NCBI GenBank assembly: GCA_024305405.1
Contig: JAKNDB010000098.1
Coordinates: forward strand, 1,949,501-2,013,500
Length of the DNA stretch: 64,000 nt
Direction: 5' to 3'
DNA from: Dirofilaria immitis
Lineage: Eukaryota; Nematoda; Chromadorea; Rhabditida; Onchocercidae
In this document: in pieces, positions 31,624 to 46,442 of the stretch
Numbering within the stretch: position 1 is the first letter of the stretch
How the letters are laid out: each line of letters opens with the position of its first letter
Made by a program: the position numbers and the translations under genes
The notes under the pieces: model-generated
Seen by the model: the letters and a program-made list of their open reading frames with translations, nothing else
Databases searched by the model: none
What the model was told of the DNA's origin: nothing

Positions 31624-31990
31624 TTGTTACAAAATAAAATTAAAACGATTTATTTCGTTTTATAGTTATAATGAATCATTGTTACAAAATAAAATTAAAA
31701 CGATTTATTTCGTTTTATAGTTATAATGAATCGGTAAATCATTTTATAGTTGTAATAAATCAGCAATCATTTTATAGTTATAATGAATCGGTGGGTTATT
31801 TTATAGTTATAATGAATCCGTAAATCATCTTATAGTTATATTGAATCGGTAAATTATTTTGTGTTATAATAAATCGGTAAATCGTTTTATAGTTATAATG
31901 AATCGGTAAATTATTTTATTGCTGCCATGAATTATCAAATATTTTTTATAGTTGTAATAAATTATTGAATTTCTTTCATAATTCTAAGTC
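31624..31990. repeat. tandem repeat with 55-bp and about 28-bp periods
   Basis: Two perfect or nearly perfect 55-bp copies at 31624 and 31679 (TTGTTACAAAATAAAATTAA and onwards) are followed by about eight degenerate copies of a 27-29 bp unit, TTTTATAGTTATAATGAATC with GGTAAATCA. The shorter unit is the 3' half of the longer one. Confidence 0.85.
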
Positions 31991-34274
31991 TTATTGTAAT
32001 CGTATAATAATTAATTAAATCGTTGTTATAGCTATGATAGATTATCAAATCTTTTTATGGTTATAATGAATTACCGCATCTTTTCCTTGTTTGTAATGAA
32101 TTATTGAATCATTATGATATTAAGTCGAAGCTCTTTCAAATAGTCGTTTAAAATATAAGTGAAGCTGAAGTACAAATTTTTACTGAAAAAAATAATTGGT
32201 ATTATTTCTAAACATTAATTTGACAACATTAGAAATCTAAACTGAATACGGTACGTCTACAGTATCATTGCTGTATTCGGCTACATCGTAACATTATATT
32301 TAATTTATTCATTTCTTTATTTGAAAATTTTTAAAAAGATGAAATTATGATATTGCATAATTCAAATTATTATAAGCATAGGATAATGTATAGCATTATT
32401 ATCAAATTTCGATTAATAGATAACAACATTATATTTTTAATTTTCTATTATACAATACAGTAATATCATATATGAATATTATATTTAATAATGCAAACTG
32501 AAATTAATAATGAGCTATCTTAATTTTCATTTCAAATTTTGAATTAATAATTTCATTTTTTCATAGACTAATTTATTTTTCATAATTTAAAACATTTTGT
32601 TTAAGCATTTCCAATGTTTCATATAAACAAATTAATATTACTGATTGAATAATAAATATTTTTAATTTTCAGCTTTAATAAATCGAGACATATTACTTTT
32701 TGAAATTTAAAAATTTTTTATCACTCACGAATATTTAAAATTTTTCTATAGCTCTCGATTTTTTTTTTCGCCAGGTATTCTTTTATTTTTCATTTTGCAA
32801 CAGCTGAAATTGTATAAATTGCTAAACGCTTTTTCCTATAAAGCATTCAAATTCAATAGCAATCAAGTTGATTAAAGTAAAAAGTTCTATTTTCTTCTTT
32901 TTTATTTTATGTATATGTTTGACAAATAATAGCAATAATAATAAAATTGATGTTGGACAAGCTATATCGTTACTTATCGTTTTTTTTTTCTCAGGCTCAT
33001 TTCTATTTTATTTTTTTTTTTTTAGCTTTTCAAAATTAACTATTTAAGATTTTTTTATTTCAAATTGTGCAAAAGAAAAAAAATTGAAATATTTGAAATA
33101 TTAGTATAAAAAAATTGAGAAATTGAGTAAAATAAGTGAAATTTTTAAAATAAAAAACATAAATTTTTTAAAACTTAAAACTTCAACAATCCAAAAGATA
33201 CAATTATTTAGGATATTATATTAATAAAAAAGAAAAAATTTTTAAAAATATCAAATATAATTAGTAAAATATACAAAAAAAATTATATTAAAATATACAA
33301 ATAATTACAACAATATATTAATAATTTGAATATATTTGAATTTATTAAAATTTTTGTTCAGAATTTATAAATTTCATCAAAATTTTATTAAAAATTTATT
33401 TTGCTTATTCCTTTTGTATTTACATAATGTTATTTTGAAATATATAAATTTCGTTTTTTTTTTTTAAATCAAATCTTTTTTATTTCAATTTTTAATATAT
33501 TAATATAACAAATACAATTATTAATTTTATTTAAAGAAAAAAGTTATCAAAATTTTCGCAAATATAAGCAAAAATATGAGAAATTTATATTATAAAATTT
33601 ATCAAATTTAAAAATTAATTAGAATTTGAAATAGAAAAAAATTTTTTTTCCATTAATTTGATTAAAAATTTGTGGAAAATAGTTTTTACTAAAATTTCTT
33701 TTTTTTTTTTAATATAAATTTTTCAACTTAAAAATGAAATAACAATTATCGTTTCTTTTTTATTTTTATTTTTAAATTTAAATCATTCAATATTATTGGA
33801 TAAATTTTATGATTCAATTTTGAAAATTGCTCTAATTTGCATAATTAATAAAGTTGCATTAAAGTTTATTTACGTGTACGTATCGTATAAGAAGAAACTT
33901 TTGTCAATAAGAAAAGTTATATTATGTTTTTTTAATCAATTACTTATATCGTAATTTTGTAATAATAAAACTTAATAAAGTATAAATAGGAAATTAATAA
34001 AATTTTTAAAAATATAATTTTTAATTTTTAAATTCTTTTTCAATTCGAAAAATTAATTAATGAACAGCAAAAATTGTCAAATAAGTTATTGGCTTTTTAT
34101 TTTTTGAATATAAAAATTTATATAAAATAATTAAATAAATATATTTTTGATTTATGTTGCTTTTCAGTTATTAGATTCAACAATATTGAATTTTAAGTAA
34201 TTTTATTTAAATTTTCTTTTCTTCTTTTAAAGCAAAGCATTTTATTATTTAATCAAACGTCAAACATAAACTTC

Positions 34275-34655
34275 ATTATCAATCAATTTGTGTCGAAGAA
34301 GAAAACAAATGAAAATTTATCATCATGCTCAAATTGCTCGTGAAACGAAATTTATCACTGAATCTAATAGTCCTCAAAACAAAATCTATCATTTATCACT
34401 GAGTCTAATAGTCTTTAAAAAGAAAGGAAAAAATAAGCACAAAATAATTATCAATCAATTTATGTCGAAGAAGTAAACAAAAGGGAAATTTATCATTAAG
34501 TTTTAATTGTCCATAACACGAAATTTATCACTGAGTCTAATAGTTCTCAAAACGAAATTTATCATTTATCACTGAGTCTAATAGTCTTTAAAAAGAAAGA
34601 AAAAATAAGCACAAAACAATTATCAATCAGTTTGAATATCCAAGAAGAAAACAAA
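34275..34655. repeat. about 172-bp tandem repeat, just over two copies
   Basis: ATCAATCAATTTGTGTCGAA recurs with changes near 34275, 34447 and 34618. Inside each unit the smaller word TTTATCACTGAGTCTAATAG is itself present twice, so the unit is composite. Confidence 0.82.
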
Positions 34656-34993
34656 ACGAAACTTATCATTCAAAAAAAAAAAAGAAAGAATTCAAATAAT
34701 TTTTGTTCACATAAATATTTGCGGCCTAATAATTTCAAAAAAAAATGGGCCTTATGTTGGTTTAAAAAAATGAAAGATAAATTAATTTTGTCTAATTTCT
34801 TTCTTTCTTTCTTTCTTTTTTTTGAAATTAGTCTTGGCCAATATATTAAATAAATGCATTCTTTCTGTCTAAAAAAAATAATCCAATTTTTATGGCCAAT
34901 TTTATTTTATTTTTTTCTTAGCAATATTTTCTCATTTTCAGGCCAAAAGAATAGTAATTAAAGGACAAAAAAAAAAAGGAAAAAGTTGCTAAT

Positions 34994-36543
34994 ATGTCAC
35001 GATCATACATCTATTTGGCAACATTTGTTTTTGCTCATTTTTAATGATCGCCCAGGCTGGGACATGGTTATCATTCAGTATGTTTTTAAATTTTTATCAA
35101 AAAAAAAAATAATAAACAAATCACAAAAATGAGCCAAGAATATTTGCTAAATTAAATCATTTTGTTAAATTGATTATTTATTTCAATTATCAGTAATTTT
35201 ATCAAATTATTCTTGCGTTCATTAATTATCAGTTGTTAATTGTATTAATTATACTTGTTCAATTATCATTTATTATTGTTAAAAATATCTTTATTACCAA
35301 AAAGCCAAAAATAATCATCAGTTTAATCATTTATCAAATAGATTACTTAATTTTTATTATTTATCAATTATTATTATCATATTATTTATCAATACATTAA
35401 TTATAGTTATCATTATCAAATATTATTTTACTTAACATTTACTTATTTACTAGTTGTAAGCATAATAAACTTTATTTTAATATAAGTAATAGTACTTTTT
35501 AGTAGTATTAATTAGTGAATGGGTTTGCTTACTATTCAATTAATTGCTTAATAATTTAATTAGATTGATAAGGATGGCAAAACTTGCTGATAAGATAAGG
35601 CTTTTTTGCTCAACAATATTATGACTCTTTTTCGCCATTCAAAATGATAAGTAATAAGATAGAAAGCTTAAATAAATATAATAAATTAAATGTTGTAAAA
35701 AAAAAAACTAATATCAAATATTATCATTTTATAACTGTTTACAGATCAAAAAGCACACAATGATTTGATACCATATATAATCAGTGATAAAGATTTAGCA
35801 AATGTTATACAAATGTGCAAGGAAGAAATTGTATGTTTACCCTTTTCAAATAATAAATTATTCAAATATAAATTAAATTATATTTTTTTTTAAAAATTTT
35901 CAGAAAAGAAAAATTTGATAGAAATTTTAATTTATTAAAATTGAATGAAAACAAAAAGATATGATAGAATGATAAATATACGCAATAAAAAACTGATAAA
36001 ATTAATCAACAATGATAATAAATATTGAGAAAAAGGTTAAGGAAGAACGATCATTCATGTTTTTACTTCTTCAAACAATAAAAGAAGATTAACAGATCGA
36101 GAATTAAAATCAAAGAATGATAGAAAGATTGATAAGGAGAGAAATAATTTCAGTTCAACAAACTTTAATCAATTTCTTTTTTTGCAAACTTCAAAGCACT
36201 TATTAACTGATAAGGATTATTTCGGTTTCAAGGCTGAGTTAGCAAATATTAATTGAATGCGATGATTTGATTATCAGTGATATGCATTGTTTATTAAAGA
36301 TTTTTCAGATTTTACAGCCTTTATAATCAAAAATGCGGTCCCATTATAGTTTAGAAGAAAACACTTTCCCTGGTTTTTTTGTATGAAAAAAAATTTTAAT
36401 AACATTTTTATTTTTTCTGAAAAATTAGCATAATTGAATAAAATATCATTTATTTATAGAACACAGGAAAACCGATACTTCGACATGAACGAAATTTTGC
36501 CGAAATGTGTGCAACACTATCGGATCTGATTTCTGGAAGATGA
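34994..36543 (+). CDS. small secreted protein, possible peptide-hormone precursor, unrecognised family
   Basis: Predicted exons 34994-35077, 35745-35830 and 36470-36543; about 81 residues. Exon 1 encodes a classic signal peptide: MSRSYIYLATFVFA, then a hydrophobic core ending AQA before GTW. Exon 2 reads NDLIPYIISDKDLANVIQ and continues MCKEE. Exon 3 reads NTGKPILRHERNFAEMC and ends TLSDLISGR before TGA. Two Cys residues remain after signal removal. The C-terminal Gly-Arg is the arrangement that becomes an amide in processed neuropeptides, but there is no clear dibasic site before it. The exon 1 frame requires one more T in the T5 run at 35038-35042, the same defect as in neighbouring genes. 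Splice sites are GT..AG and phases agree. A TTTTCAG acceptor about 53 bases upstream could receive a spliced leader. I do not recognise the family; expression evidence would settle whether it is a gene. Confidence 0.55.
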
Positions 36544-39500
<2,957 letters not shown>

Positions 39501-39509
39501 TTAGTTTCA

Positions 39510-42500
39510 ATGGCTGATCGACGTAAAGGTGGAAGAAAAAAGTCGAGTGATGTAAGTGTTATTTCGATTATTTTGCACTTTTTAGATGTTTTGATTTGTA
39601 TATATACATATATTACTAACTAACCTGATTCATCAAACAGGTTATAACAATTGGCAATAGATTAATGAGCGCGTAATAAAATTAAATAATCGGAAAAATT
39701 AGATTATCCGTATATTCGTATTATCCAGTTACTTGCAATTTTGTCTTTCTGCTTTGCATCCTGTTTAATATTTTTCTAATCATCAGACAATTAAAATATT
39801 GCTGCGTAAAATTTTTTCATGTCTTCTTTTTCTGGATTTCGAAAATTTCAGCCTAATAATAAACTTACAAAAGAGGAGGATAATATTGCTCGTTATGTTC
39901 GATTCAATTGTCCAACGAAGTCAACAATGTTTGAGGGCAATGAAGTGTATTATTTTACCGGTATTACTTATCTTTTTATTATTATTTCTTCGTTTCTTTG
40001 ACAGAATCCTTTATTTCATATGTTTTATAGAAAATAATACAAGTGAATGGCATATTTTTTTGTTTTTGGAGAATAAAATAGTGAAAAAGAAAGGAAAATT
40101 AATAAAAATCACGTGTATTAGTCTAAAACCCATTCAAATGTTAAAACTATTCCATTTATTTTTAAATTGTCCTGATTGAGCTTAATATTTATTTGAACGG
40201 CTTAAGGTACAAAAGCAGTTGACACATTGTATGAATCCAAGAAATACGGTCATATAGCAAAAATGTAAAATTCGCTACACGGCAATCAGCCGTTGTATTT
40301 ATGCGCTCACTCCTAGAAAAGGTCTATTTTTTCGCGCGAGAAAGTTAGTCCCAAAAAAAAGGACGACAGGAAGGTTATCTTTAATTTTTATTTAATGTTT
40401 ATATAATATTTTCATTTTCTGCTTTGTCTTACCTTTTTTCACAATGGAACTTGTACAGATATTGAATGCAGCAATTTCAGGACCAGAAAGAAAAGGGAAT
40501 TGATTTGTACAAATCATCGAAAAAGAAGTCAGGTAAAAGCGATCAAAGTGAGAAGGAAAAAGAGAAAGAGAAAAATAAAGAAGAAAAAAAGAGGAAAGTG
40601 ATAACGATGACGATAATGGGAAAGAAAAAGGCAAAAAAAGGTGAATTTTTTGTTTTTGATATTTATAATGAGATATTATCTACTATTCCTATGTTATATT
40701 TTCAGGAAGAAGAAGAGAAGAAAAGACGTAAAATCAAATTAGAACTTCATCAAGATCAATCATTTAATGATGCTAATGATGTATATGTTTGGATCTTTGA
40801 CCCAACACCTTTATTTAAAAAAGTTATCGGTGCTCTTATGGGTTAGTTTCTTTAATCACATTGCTTATTATATACCATAGCTGCAGAGCTACACACAGCT
40901 TTGGTACTTAATTTTTCTTTACTAATGCTTTATTTTAATTCCATTCAGCAATAATTATTAGAGGAAGAATCGTACAGTTTGAAATGTTATTAAAAGAAAA
41001 ATGATACGGTTTGCAATAGTTTCAAACCTTAGGTCATATTTTATTATGCTGTAAAATATATCTCGATGTGCTGAAGAGTTCTTTTTGTTTTATTCATCTA
41101 AAAGGGCCGGTATTTGCGATGCAATAAAAGTTCTGAAAAGTCACAGAAGGCTACGAAATTATAAAGCCAATGAGGGAAAAATCAAGCACATGGATTGTTT
41201 TCAAATTATTTCAGTACTGGGTACCATAGCGGGTTGTTTGTTCCCACTTTGGCCGATGTGGCTACGTCAAGGCGTTTATTACTTTTCAATCTGTGGATTA
41301 GCTTGCTTTGGAATACTCATTGGTGTTGCAGTAGGTAAATTTTAGCTTTTTAATTTTGTGTATTTATTATTGGAAAAGAAATCTTTGAATTTTTATTTGC
41401 ATTTTATTTAATTGTTACAGTTCGAACAATATTATTTGCCGTAATCTGGGCAGCTAGTATGGGCAGACATAAATTATGGTTGTTACCTAATTTAACGGAA
41501 GATTGTGGCTTCTTTGAATCATTCCAACCTTGGTACACTTATGAATATTGCTGTGATAGTATTGCTGGAAGTGGTAAGAAGAAGAAAAAAGTGATGGAAA
41601 AATGAAATCTGGTAATTTTTTAGCAGTCACTGAGTGCGATCTGGATAAAAGATGGGTACTACGGTTTCATACGTGTTAATGATCTGAACAATATTTTCGC
41701 TATGTAAAAATTTAAAAATAAAATTTAAAAAAAAAGGTAAAAATTAAATATTTATTCAGATGACGATGAACCATTAGTGGACAAAAAGGTATGAAAAATA
41801 TCAACTGGGAGAATAAAACAGATGAAGCGAATAAAGAAATTGAAGAAGAAAAACAATCCCAAGGAAAAGAAGGTGGAGACGAAAGTGCTGATTTCGGCAA
41901 TGGTAATGAGAATGATGAAACAGATGATGAAATGGACAATACTTCGGATTCGGATGGTAGAACTAGTCAGGTTGGTAGTAGCTGCATTGTTAAAATTTAA
42001 TTTTTTTTTTAAATCAAGCCTTAAATTTGCAGTTTAATTTAAAATCTTTTTATAACTGTCAATTATTTTGGTGAATTAAGAAAACTTTCATCTTTTTAAA
42101 TTTAGATTTTAATATTCTTTTTCACTTCGTAATTTTCCAACAAAAATAAAAGTTTTCGTTATTTTCTAAGCGATATAATCATTTATATAACTGTTATCGT
42201 TTGATGAATTATAATATGAATTTAATGTTCTGAATCTTATTTTGGATTTTAATGTGTTATGATCTATATTTTCCAATTTTTTTTTGACAGGTATGGATAG
42301 ATCATAATATTGTAGAAGAAATATCGAAAATAATGAAAGAGATCTTATTTTTCAGTAAATAATTTTTATTAGTTTTGTTGAGATTTAGTTTTCTCTAGGA
42401 AACCAATGGTTCATTGAACAATGGCGATGACGATGCTGGAAATGGTAGTAACGATAATGGTGACCGTAAGTCAGGATTAAAACGGCGTGCCAGGAAAGCA

Positions 42501-42530
42501 GACGATGATTTCGTACTTATTGACAAATGA
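39510..42530 (+). CDS. SEC62: SEC62, ER protein translocation factor
   Basis: Nine exons: 39510-39551, 39852-39960, 40207-40373, 40481-40640 (start could be 40472), 40706-40841, 41215-41334, 41421-41573, 41760-41970 and 42399-42530. Sec62 is the membrane subunit that works with Sec63 at the Sec61 channel in post-translational import and ER-phagy. Matches in order: basic MADRRKGGRKKSS, then RYVRFNCPTKSTMFEG and TKAVDTLYESKK, a Lys/Glu-rich linker, ANDVYVWIFDPTPLFKK, the two membrane segments around CLFPLWPMWLRQGVYYFSIC and LFAVIWAASMGRHKLW, LPNLTEDCGFF, and an acidic tail ending DDDFVLIDK. The start ATG is 9 bases after a TTCTTGCAG acceptor, typical for trans-splicing. Six A or T runs are each one base short (40259, 40327, 40353, 40584, 40633 and 41783); repairing them gives 411 residues. 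Confidence 0.93.
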
Positions 42531-44009
42531 TTCTGATGGAATTGAATGCTATTTATTTAAATTATGCTTTTCGGCTTTTTAATAATTGTTCCAGAAGTAC
42601 TAAATAATAGGTGTTTGGAAGGTCTAACCTTATTTGATGCAAACTTTAATTCGTATTTTCAATGTATACTTTAACAGAAAAATGAATTTTCTATTTTAAT
42701 AGTTTATAAATTGATGAAAGCGGATCTCTTTTACTAACATTTTAAATATTATGAGGATTTTATTTACATCATTTCAGTATATTTTAACGTATGACCTTGG
42801 CATAACTCATCTTTATATGTTTTCAGAATAAAATTCTATTTCGTTTTAAATTTCTTAAAAGTTCTTTCAACTATTTATTTCCTTCAACGGCAATTAATCA
42901 CTTTTGAGCTCTTGCTCGAATATTTTCAATTTGATTACGATAATTTCACAGTGCTCTCTTTTCCGGTTAATACTAATTTATTCTTTAATTGTATATGAAT
43001 TTTTTTTTGAAATCGACGAATAATAGAATCTATTCAGTGAGACTTTTTGCGAATTTAATGAAAAGGTTCATATTTTTTCTTCTTACTATATATACATTTT
43101 TTTACGATGTAAATAATTGTAATTTAATACTGCTTTTTAAATAATTCATTTTATATTTTCCGCAGAAATAAGCTTTCTTCTTATTTTCAGCTTATGCTAT
43201 TTATTTATGTTTTAGGCTTTACATCTTCATATATTGCATAATTCTATCATAAATAGATTTTGGCAGTACTTCTCGCATTGCTATTAGCCCTATCATTCAT
43301 TTAAACAGTTTGTATCAAATTAGAAAGGATGTTCGGTGCCATTTCACATTTCTGTTTCTAGAAGTAAATGTAAATTTTTTAACTTATCCTTCTATAACGT
43401 CGGAATTTTTGCATTTATGGTTGATTGAAAATTAGTACCATCTTTTAAAAGAAAAGATGCTATATCAATGTTTATAATTTTAAGGTTTACTTGGTTCGAT
43501 ATTGGTTATCATTAATAAAAAATGATTCGGAGATAGTTAAACTATGCAGAATAGAGATAATAGCTATTTTAAGATAAGTTTGCTCGATTTTATAACTATT
43601 ATTTAATAATTTTTATTCCTTTTAGTTTTGTTCTGCAAAAAGATGATCGTCAGTTCTTCCTTTTTTTTCTTTAACGATATCAAAATGTTCTTTCATTTTT
43701 TTTTCTTTCATTTCTTTTAATTTTAAATAAAATTTAACCTTCATAATTATCAGTATAGGATATAAGATAAATAAATTAGCATAATAATTTCTTCATAGTA
43801 TTAAATATTTTTAAATTTTTAAAATCTTGCAAATTATAAATGTACTAACATTTTCAATATTTTAATTAATTAATTAATTGATTAATTAATTGTATCATTT
43901 TTAATAATTACATATATTCAATTTATAATTTCTATTTATACTTCAAATTATCATAAATCATTGATTAAATCTCGAATTTTTTTTCCTCTCATAATATATA
44001 TATATTTGA
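42531..44009. other. convergent intergenic region
   Basis: Lies between the 3' ends of SEC62 (+) and the MSP-domain gene (-). A+T-rich, with AATAAA-like signals (for example about 42829). Nothing else stands out. Confidence 0.5.
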
Positions 44010-45483
44010 TTATTCTAATTTAGCAATACGAATAATTGATTTGGTTGGAATTTGTTGTGCTTTTGCTCGTTGCCAACATAATAATACATTTGCATCCTCA
44101 GTACACCATTGCATACCAACAATTGCGTAAAGTATCAAAAACGATCCTAAAATATAAATCAAGTTTATTTCATTTTATTCCTTTTTTCATTTCCAATTTG
44201 AAAGCTAACAATAATTGAATTAATATTAAATATATTATTTCCAATATTTTCTCATATATTTCATCTATACTATCTTTTTCTAAATATGCAAAATTTCTAT
44301 ACTATATAAGCTTATATAATTGAAAATCGTACAAATATATAAAATCTCTTTTTTTTCTCAAAATATTACGGAAAATTTTTTAAACCCATGGATACGGTAT
44401 TGATATAATTAAAATTTAAAATTAATTATAAATCTATAAAATTTGTTTTTTCTAAAGATGATGTAAAATTCATGGCTATTTCATTCTTAAACATTTTGTC
44501 GTCTCTTTTAAGATACTGTAATAAAGCACTTTCTATAGCAATGATTACGGTATCATTGTCAATAAAACTGGAAACTGTATAACTAGAATAAATAAATCCA
44601 TACAAACAAAAATCATTTTAGTATTAATTTCGATGTTCTAAATTATACGCATTTATAAATTGATAAATTTTCATAATTTTTATCATATAATTATCAAATA
44701 ATTAATTATATGATAGAAATAAATGAAAAATAATTGCAAGCTAAATGATTTACGAAAGTAATGCAAATTTTTCAAAGTTAATTTAAAAATTTCAAAACAC
44801 TCATTTATATTAGTAATGTAATAAATGGAAAAATTTACAACGATAATTTTTTTACCAACCGTTGCATCAATTTCACAATTATGACGATATACGAGAATAT
44901 CTGTTTCATGTTTTGGAAGTAATATACCAGCACAATCCAAAATGCTAATTCGATTATTTGATGTACATTTAATCTAAAACTAAATTGTATTAAAAGTTTT
45001 TAAATTATTTTAAATGAAAAAGTAAATTGTGAATTATTTGCGAATTATTTTTGTGAATTAAATTGTGAATTATTTGTATGGATTAGATAATAATACTTAA
45101 TAAATCTATTAATAATAATTGAAAGTTTTGGAAAATTTAACTTAACTAAAATGATCATTCTTATTGAAGAAGAATATTTTAAATCGAAAGATTTTTGATG
45201 AACATTTTTAAAAATTGATATTATCATTAACAAATTATTACTGATAAAATTGTAAATAAAATAATTCATTTAGGCTAATTTGAAATACCGCAATGTTAGT
45301 TTATGAACGAAAAAAAAATGTTGCATAATAATTATATTTGAAGCTATCGAATAATATATGATTGTTTAATTTAAAAATATTTTAAAAAATTATTTCCAAA
45401 CAATAATTTACATTTACCTTATAAAGAATCGGATAATTACCTGAATTGCGTAATTTTATCATTGATAAATCACCTAATTTTAG
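44010..45483 (-). CDS. small MSP-domain protein (sperm-protein-like), 5' end not found
   Basis: Three exons on the - strand: 45483-45418, 44973-44856 and 44146-44010, with matching phases and a TAA stop at 44010-44012; 106 residues without the missing start. The order is LKLGDLSMIKLRNSG, then NYPILYKIKCTSNN, an ILLPKHETDILVYRHNC strand pair, and MQWCTEDANVLLCW followed by a short basic tail. Hydrophobic and Asn positions match the immunoglobulin-like major sperm protein fold, especially the small sperm-specific (ssp) proteins of about 110 residues, where the equivalent block reads S..KLVNSG..K..FKIK..NN. MSP-type proteins assemble into filaments in nematode sperm or bind FFAT motifs; which applies is unknown. 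The first exon, probably only a few residues, was not identified; an ATGAGTGTGAGT just before a GTAAGA donor near 46080-46093 is in the wrong phase. Confidence 0.65.
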
Positions 45484-46442
45484 CTAAAAATGTTATATAA
45501 AATTTAGTATTAAATTTAACTTTATTATATTTCATAATAATAATACATGAATACAGATTTGCACATGATTATTATCGAAAATAATGGTAATAAATATTAC
45601 GCTATTTCAAATAATTAATTATAAATTATTTAAATAACTCAAAATTAGTATGCACATATTTATTAATATTTGAAATATTTATTTTTTTAAACATTCAAGT
45701 TTAGAATTAGAAATTAGGAAAGTATCTTAATTTGAATTAAATTCTTCTCCTTCATATTTTATTTTATTTGAAAATACTTTTCCACTTATTCATAGTCATT
45801 GGAAATCGTCCAAATAAAATTTAATAACAAGAGAAAAAAAGTTTTAGGATATTTTATTCTTATATATTTATTGACTTTTTTTTTAGCATAAAATCAATTC
45901 CTATTATATATTCAGAATTACTGTAGCAGAAGAATTGAACTTGCAGTGATAGTTTGCTGTATACTGTAGTTATTAATCGCTTACAGTAATGGTAGATGGC
46001 AATACATGAAAATCTTTGTAATTTTTAGGCATTTTTGAAATTCCTCTCTAGCGAATGTTTCATTCTTACCACTCACACTCATAGTGATTTTTAAAAAAAA
46101 ACTGATCTGTTTAATTGTGAAATAAAATTATATTCACATATTTGTTGAATTCAAGTAATTCTGAATATGCAAATTTTCATCCATTGATTATTATGAAAAA
46201 TATAACAAACATTTATAATGCAAATTTAATCATACAATAAGACAATAAAATGTACTGTGTAAATTTTGCTCATACAATAAAGAATTGTAGATGATTATTG
46301 TTGAGATAGATATATGTATGTACATTATGATAAAATAATAGATTTGTTACAATGAACAAATAAAAGAAAACTATGCATTACAAAGATTGTAAAAATGATG
46401 TAGATGCGTACGTTACGTGTCTTCACGTTACGTGTATACATT

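Larger units (their letters stand above)
27999..34940. other. intergenic A+T-rich region
   Basis: About 6.9 kb with no supported gene. Open stretches such as 28636-28911 are low-complexity Phe/Ile/Leu translations without recognisable homology. Three repeat blocks (30145-30494, 31624-31990 and 34275-34655) are listed separately. Confidence 0.5.

Noticed and set aside
41085..41214. Open frame running into SEC62 exon 6 from upstream
   Set aside because: The TTTCAG acceptor at 41214 gives the phase and homology expected; the upstream frame has no SEC62 similarity.
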